Below are positions 60,118-64,000 of a DNA stretch of 64,000 nt, piece by piece. Where the stretch lies: assembly GCA_035041965.1 (NCBI GenBank), contig JAPYMA010000516.1, positions 1-64,000 on the forward strand, given 5' to 3'. The position numbers and the translations under genes were made by a program. The notes below the pieces were generated by a model, which had not been told where the DNA came from, made no database searches, and was given only the letters and a program-made list of their open reading frames with translations. The stretch's first letter is position 1, and the number at the start of each line of letters is the position of its first letter. The stretch is from Anisakis pegreffii. Its lineage: Eukaryota > Nematoda > Chromadorea > Rhabditida > Anisakidae.

Positions 60118-63100
60118 AAAAAGAACAGTCACAGATGCGTCCTATAGAAAGCTCTTTCTTTGATCATATTTCTCTTATTTTCCTCGTTACTGATCAACTT
60201 CATTCTTTTATATTTGAAATATCACTTTTCGAATTTTTGTACGCTTCTTTCTTATGATTGATTTTCCATCCTGAATTTTTCATCTTGACATTGAGCGCTA
60301 TTTTAATTTAAATGTTCATTCTTGCTGTCACAACCCAAAATAAGCGTTACTACTTTATACCTTTTAAGTGATCGTAACATTGTGATCAGCTTCTCTTCGT
60401 TTTGACTTCGAATGGTTTAGCAATCAAACAGTTCATTATTTCTGCTTTACATAAGAATACTGCCTCTTCTCAAAGACGGTTAAAGAAATCTTCTTCGCAT
60501 ATGTGCTCATGTTGCTTTTCGCTTTTTCTCATTCTGTGCAATTTACTAAGCAGCGTTCTTCCTGTTTTTAAATGCGACTGTTATGCTCATATGCTATGGG
60601 AGAAAATTTGTTTTTCATGTTGTCTTTATCTCCTAATAAAATTCAGTATTTGGGGATTTTGAATCAATGCAATAAAAGTACTCTGAGTTGTATGTTTGAT
60701 TGAGTCGATTGTTCAATGGTTCCGTTATTTTCTCAATTCCGATCAACAGCTTAAGTGATTTTCACTGCTAATTTGTAAAATGATAATCTCTTGTGTAAAT
60801 TCGAAATGTTCTCTTTTGTTATAAATTCATCGCTTTGATCATTTTTCCATACGACATCTTAAAACCACGACTGATTTGATATTTTTTCATGTCAGCATAT
60901 CATTATTTAGATAATCGCATTCATATGGTTATATTATCGTTACTAACACGTATATTTTCATCTGTTTTATGCGCGCCTTTCGGAGATAATCAAGGCTGTT
61001 GCTGCTGCTGCTTATGAACGATCACATTTTATGTTGTTATCAACTTTTCTTCTTATGTCATGATCTATTGATAGTGTTCTTGGAATATTATCATGTTTTC
61101 ATTACTGCTTTATGATGCATTCATTCAACTAGCTCGAAACTTCTCTTAAAATGTTATTGATAAGAATCGGTGCGTTCCGTTTTCACTGTAAAAAATTTCC
61201 AGTGTAGTTCTCAAATTCTTCATCTCTTATGCTAAATTAGACAGCTTCACGTAAGAGCACCATTATTTTGATTTGTCTACTTTTTTCCATTCACTGAATA
61301 TTGATTTTAGTTTCGTCTAATTTTTCAAATGTTTCAATGTGTTGATCGTGAATTTTTATCAGTCACTTAACTAATATCGTTCCAATCATTTATAAACGTT
61401 TCGTTGCATGCAACGTGAAGATTGTTCGAATTTCGACATACTCTTTTATCAAAATATTGACAAATGATTAACGCTGTGATTCAGAAATTTGATGGAAAGT
61501 TTTCGAGTTGTCGTGGAAGCACTTCACATCATCATCTGAGAGTATTTGTCTTCCATGAAAAGAAACATGCGAATCGATGATTGGTTTGGTGTTGAATGTA
61601 TTCTCATTGTTGATGTTACGATTGTGTGCTGGACGGTGTCAATCATTTCATTCGAAGTGATTCAGTATGCGAGTCTGTAACGATAACAATGACAAAATCC
61701 TATATTCCGTCTGAGAGAGCAGAGACGCACATCGGTAGACATTCAAAGAATCGGAAACAATATTTACACAAAAGTATTTTTTATAAAACCAATTTCTATT
61801 CCCTTCAATATTGGCTATTAAATTCTGTCACTCATAACGTTGAAAACAGTTCTCTGTGGCAGTTGTTTTCGTTGATGAAAATAAAGACAACATTTAGTAC
61901 AAGAATACAATTGTGAGATTGGAACAGTGCTGTTAGATGCTTTTAGGAATTTGCCAGATCTTTCTGAATTTCACCGCAACTCTAAGAGTAAGTCATTCTC
62001 CCAATAAACTAGGTGACTGCTGCTTAAACGGCATGTTTCGGGGTATTCATCCATTCTTGAATGTATTATACACATAAATACCGGCGGAAACGGTTATGAC
62101 GACGCAGCAGAAGTATGTTTTCCTTCTTTTCGTCAGCAGACAGGCACTCACTCCTCTGTAGCGAGAAAGCGTAACGCTAGAGTATGACATTGATCAGCGT
62201 TAGAGTTAAAATACTTGCCCGGGGCAATTAAATGTTACCCGAATGATTGAAATAACATAACTAGTAGACTTGTTAAACCGTCCACAAGTAGTTGACTTTC
62301 TTCTCAACAACATTTTCCACTGACTCACAATTCCTTTTCTGAACATCTTCATTTTACATTCTTACATTAGTTATAAATTTACCATTGTTGATTTCACATC
62401 TCTTTCAATTTTTTCATCTCCTGCTCTTACCACCTTTTCTGCTCTCTGTCGATACCGTATTCATTTTTGAAAACTTTTTGTTTAACGTGTCATTTTGTAG
62501 CATATAATTATTTATTTACTTACTGCTTTTTAATTTCGACAGCTTTACGCCTTCACAGTGGTTAGAGAATTTAACGATTTATCTTAAATCACATAAAATC
62601 ATTGGTCATAGATCATTGATTACAAATCTGACGATGAGACAAAGGTTGGTGATCACAAATCGAGGAAAAAACATGATTTATCATAAAGCATTATCACAGA
62701 TCATTGTAAACGACAGTATCAGTGAATTATATGAAGTGTCCACGTAGCAGGCACGTTACTGTTGTGTGTGAGAATCACGATGTTAATCGTCCATTATGGA
62801 CTCATCTTCTAGACACTTTTGGCCTGAACCTAAGCACAAGCCTTAGTGTGAGCCTAACTACAAGCCTAAGCCAACTGGTCTCGAATAGTTGAGACTGGAA
62901 TATACTTGAAATTTACATGCCCCAAAATTTGCATTTGAACGAAATAAGTAAACTGAATCGATGGCTTAATGTGCGAGTTTGTTGACAGTCAATTATCACT
63001 TTTAGTCCGCATTGTAGATCTGGCGCTTTCTGCGTATTATTCGGTTAACGAGTTTATCATCATTGATGGTATAGGTGCAGCTGGTGAGGATGTGAAACTC

Positions 63101-64000
63101 GTGATTAATAATGCAAACGCATCTTATTGTTTAATTTGAATTCTTTTGAAGTGTACACTTCAGTTAAATTCCGATAAATATTTCCGGCGCTTATGTGCAA
63201 TATGACAACACTTTGTAAGCTTATGCGAGAGGGATCTTCATGCTCCATTCATAGGCTTATGCTTAGGTTGAGACCTATGAACAGAGATTTTTGTACGGCT
63301 CATCCATCGGTGTTTCATTTTCTGCAAGAAAACAGCAAACACACTTGCAAATTGTCATATTCTATAATAAGTGCCATAATTCCATTATGTATGGCACCAC
63401 AAGAACTGCAACACATCAGCTTATTTCATCGCTAATAGCAAATATAGTCTGTTGGATCACTCTTCAGTACAATTGAGTTTCTTAGAACAATTGTTCACAA
63501 ATATCGTTGAAATCTGTAATTGGAAATCCATAACCTCATTGTTTTGTGCTCTAGTGCAATCCATCTAGGTGAGATCAGTTGGAATATTATTGTCGATTCC
63601 TTATCACTTATTTTCACTCCCTTGCTGTCTTTGCCTGTTTTCATTGGAATTCTTTTCTGTCAATAAATTCATCACCTTTTCAAGAAACTTCGTTGTTTCA
63701 TTCTTGTTCAATTCATCGGTTTTTCTCAGACCGGAATTTCAAATTGTTTTTTTGCCGTGACTTTCACGACAGTCGTAGCCACATCGTCCGATTGTAAATT
63801 TGTTTTATCTTACTAATCCATTTTTTCGTTACAAATATCCGTTGTTTCGGTTTCTTCCTTCGCTTTTGTAACTAATAAAAATAAGTTATTGTTCTCAATC
63901 CGTGCGACTAAAAGCATTGGGTTTTCAAGGTGTCTGTTCAGGTTGAATAATGGTGGAGGATTTGATAAGCGTAAAGGATTTCAGTGGATACTGTAATAAG
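60118..64000. other. 3' UTR of mlc-4 and intergenic right end
   Basis: T-rich sequence with no supported gene. The frames at 60402-60662, 61626-61916 and 63193-63797 are short, lack splice partners and show no family motif. Degenerate CCTAAG/GCCTAA words cluster at 62826-62877. Confidence 0.55.
60671..60676 (+). terminator. Candidate poly(A) signal of mlc-4
   Basis: AATAAA about 550 bases after the stop. If used, the 3' UTR is long for a worm gene; an earlier variant signal may be used instead. Confidence 0.35.

Overview
The window is animal nuclear DNA, very probably from a nematode. It is AT-rich, genes are broken into short exons by many introns, and splice acceptors follow the worm TTTCAG/TTTTAG pattern. 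Several first exons have a strong acceptor just upstream of the start codon, as expected for spliced-leader trans-splicing. The closest relatives I recognise for the proteins are worm versions (MLC-4, COX6A, CARP-type carbonic anhydrase). I cannot name the species; base composition and gene structure would suit an ascarid or other spirurine worm. Exon chains below were built by hand from splice sites and reading phase, so single boundaries may be off.

Layout. 1-5.8 kb: no convincing gene; repeats and A-rich sequence. 5.9-9.6 kb, minus strand: cytochrome c oxidase subunit 6A and a Bax-inhibitor-1-like membrane protein with an added N-terminal coiled coil. 9.9-11.3 kb, plus: a tandem-PDZ protein that shares a 366-bp divergent promoter with the BI-1-like gene. 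13.3-18.6 kb (possibly to 20.7 kb), minus: a large multi-exon gene for an unrecognised, very basic protein with one probable membrane span; a hAT-type element sits in one of its introns. 22.7-25.5 kb: a cluster of small terminal-inverted-repeat elements. 25.7-28.6 kb, plus: a catalytically dead carbonic-anhydrase-related protein. 29.9-35.4 kb, minus: a PIM/PRK family Ser/Thr kinase with a long tail. 35.4-44.3 kb: gene-poor, with a decayed zinc-finger remnant. 44.3-45.9 kb, minus: an EEF1A lysine methyltransferase (METTL10/EEF1AKMT2 type). 46-50 kb: mostly intergenic, with a tRNA-like repeat and a perfect 27-bp hairpin. 50.1-53.6 kb, plus: SNAPC3 (SNAP50), a subunit of the snRNA promoter-binding complex. 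54.4-56.0 kb, plus: a HAD-family phosphatase of the pseudouridine-5'-phosphatase type with a probable mitochondrial presequence. 58.3-60.1 kb, plus: non-muscle myosin regulatory light chain (mlc-4). 60.1-64 kb: no gene seen.

The genes do not form one pathway. They are mostly housekeeping and signalling genes (respiration, snRNA transcription, translation-factor methylation, contractility, kinase signalling). From memory, several have C. elegans counterparts on chromosome III, and cox-6A and cah-1 lie on the same cosmid there, so part of the window may be conserved linkage. The less usual observations are three introns that appear to begin with GC, a family of non-autonomous hAT elements with near-perfect 8-bp target duplications, and the unrecognised basic membrane-protein gene.
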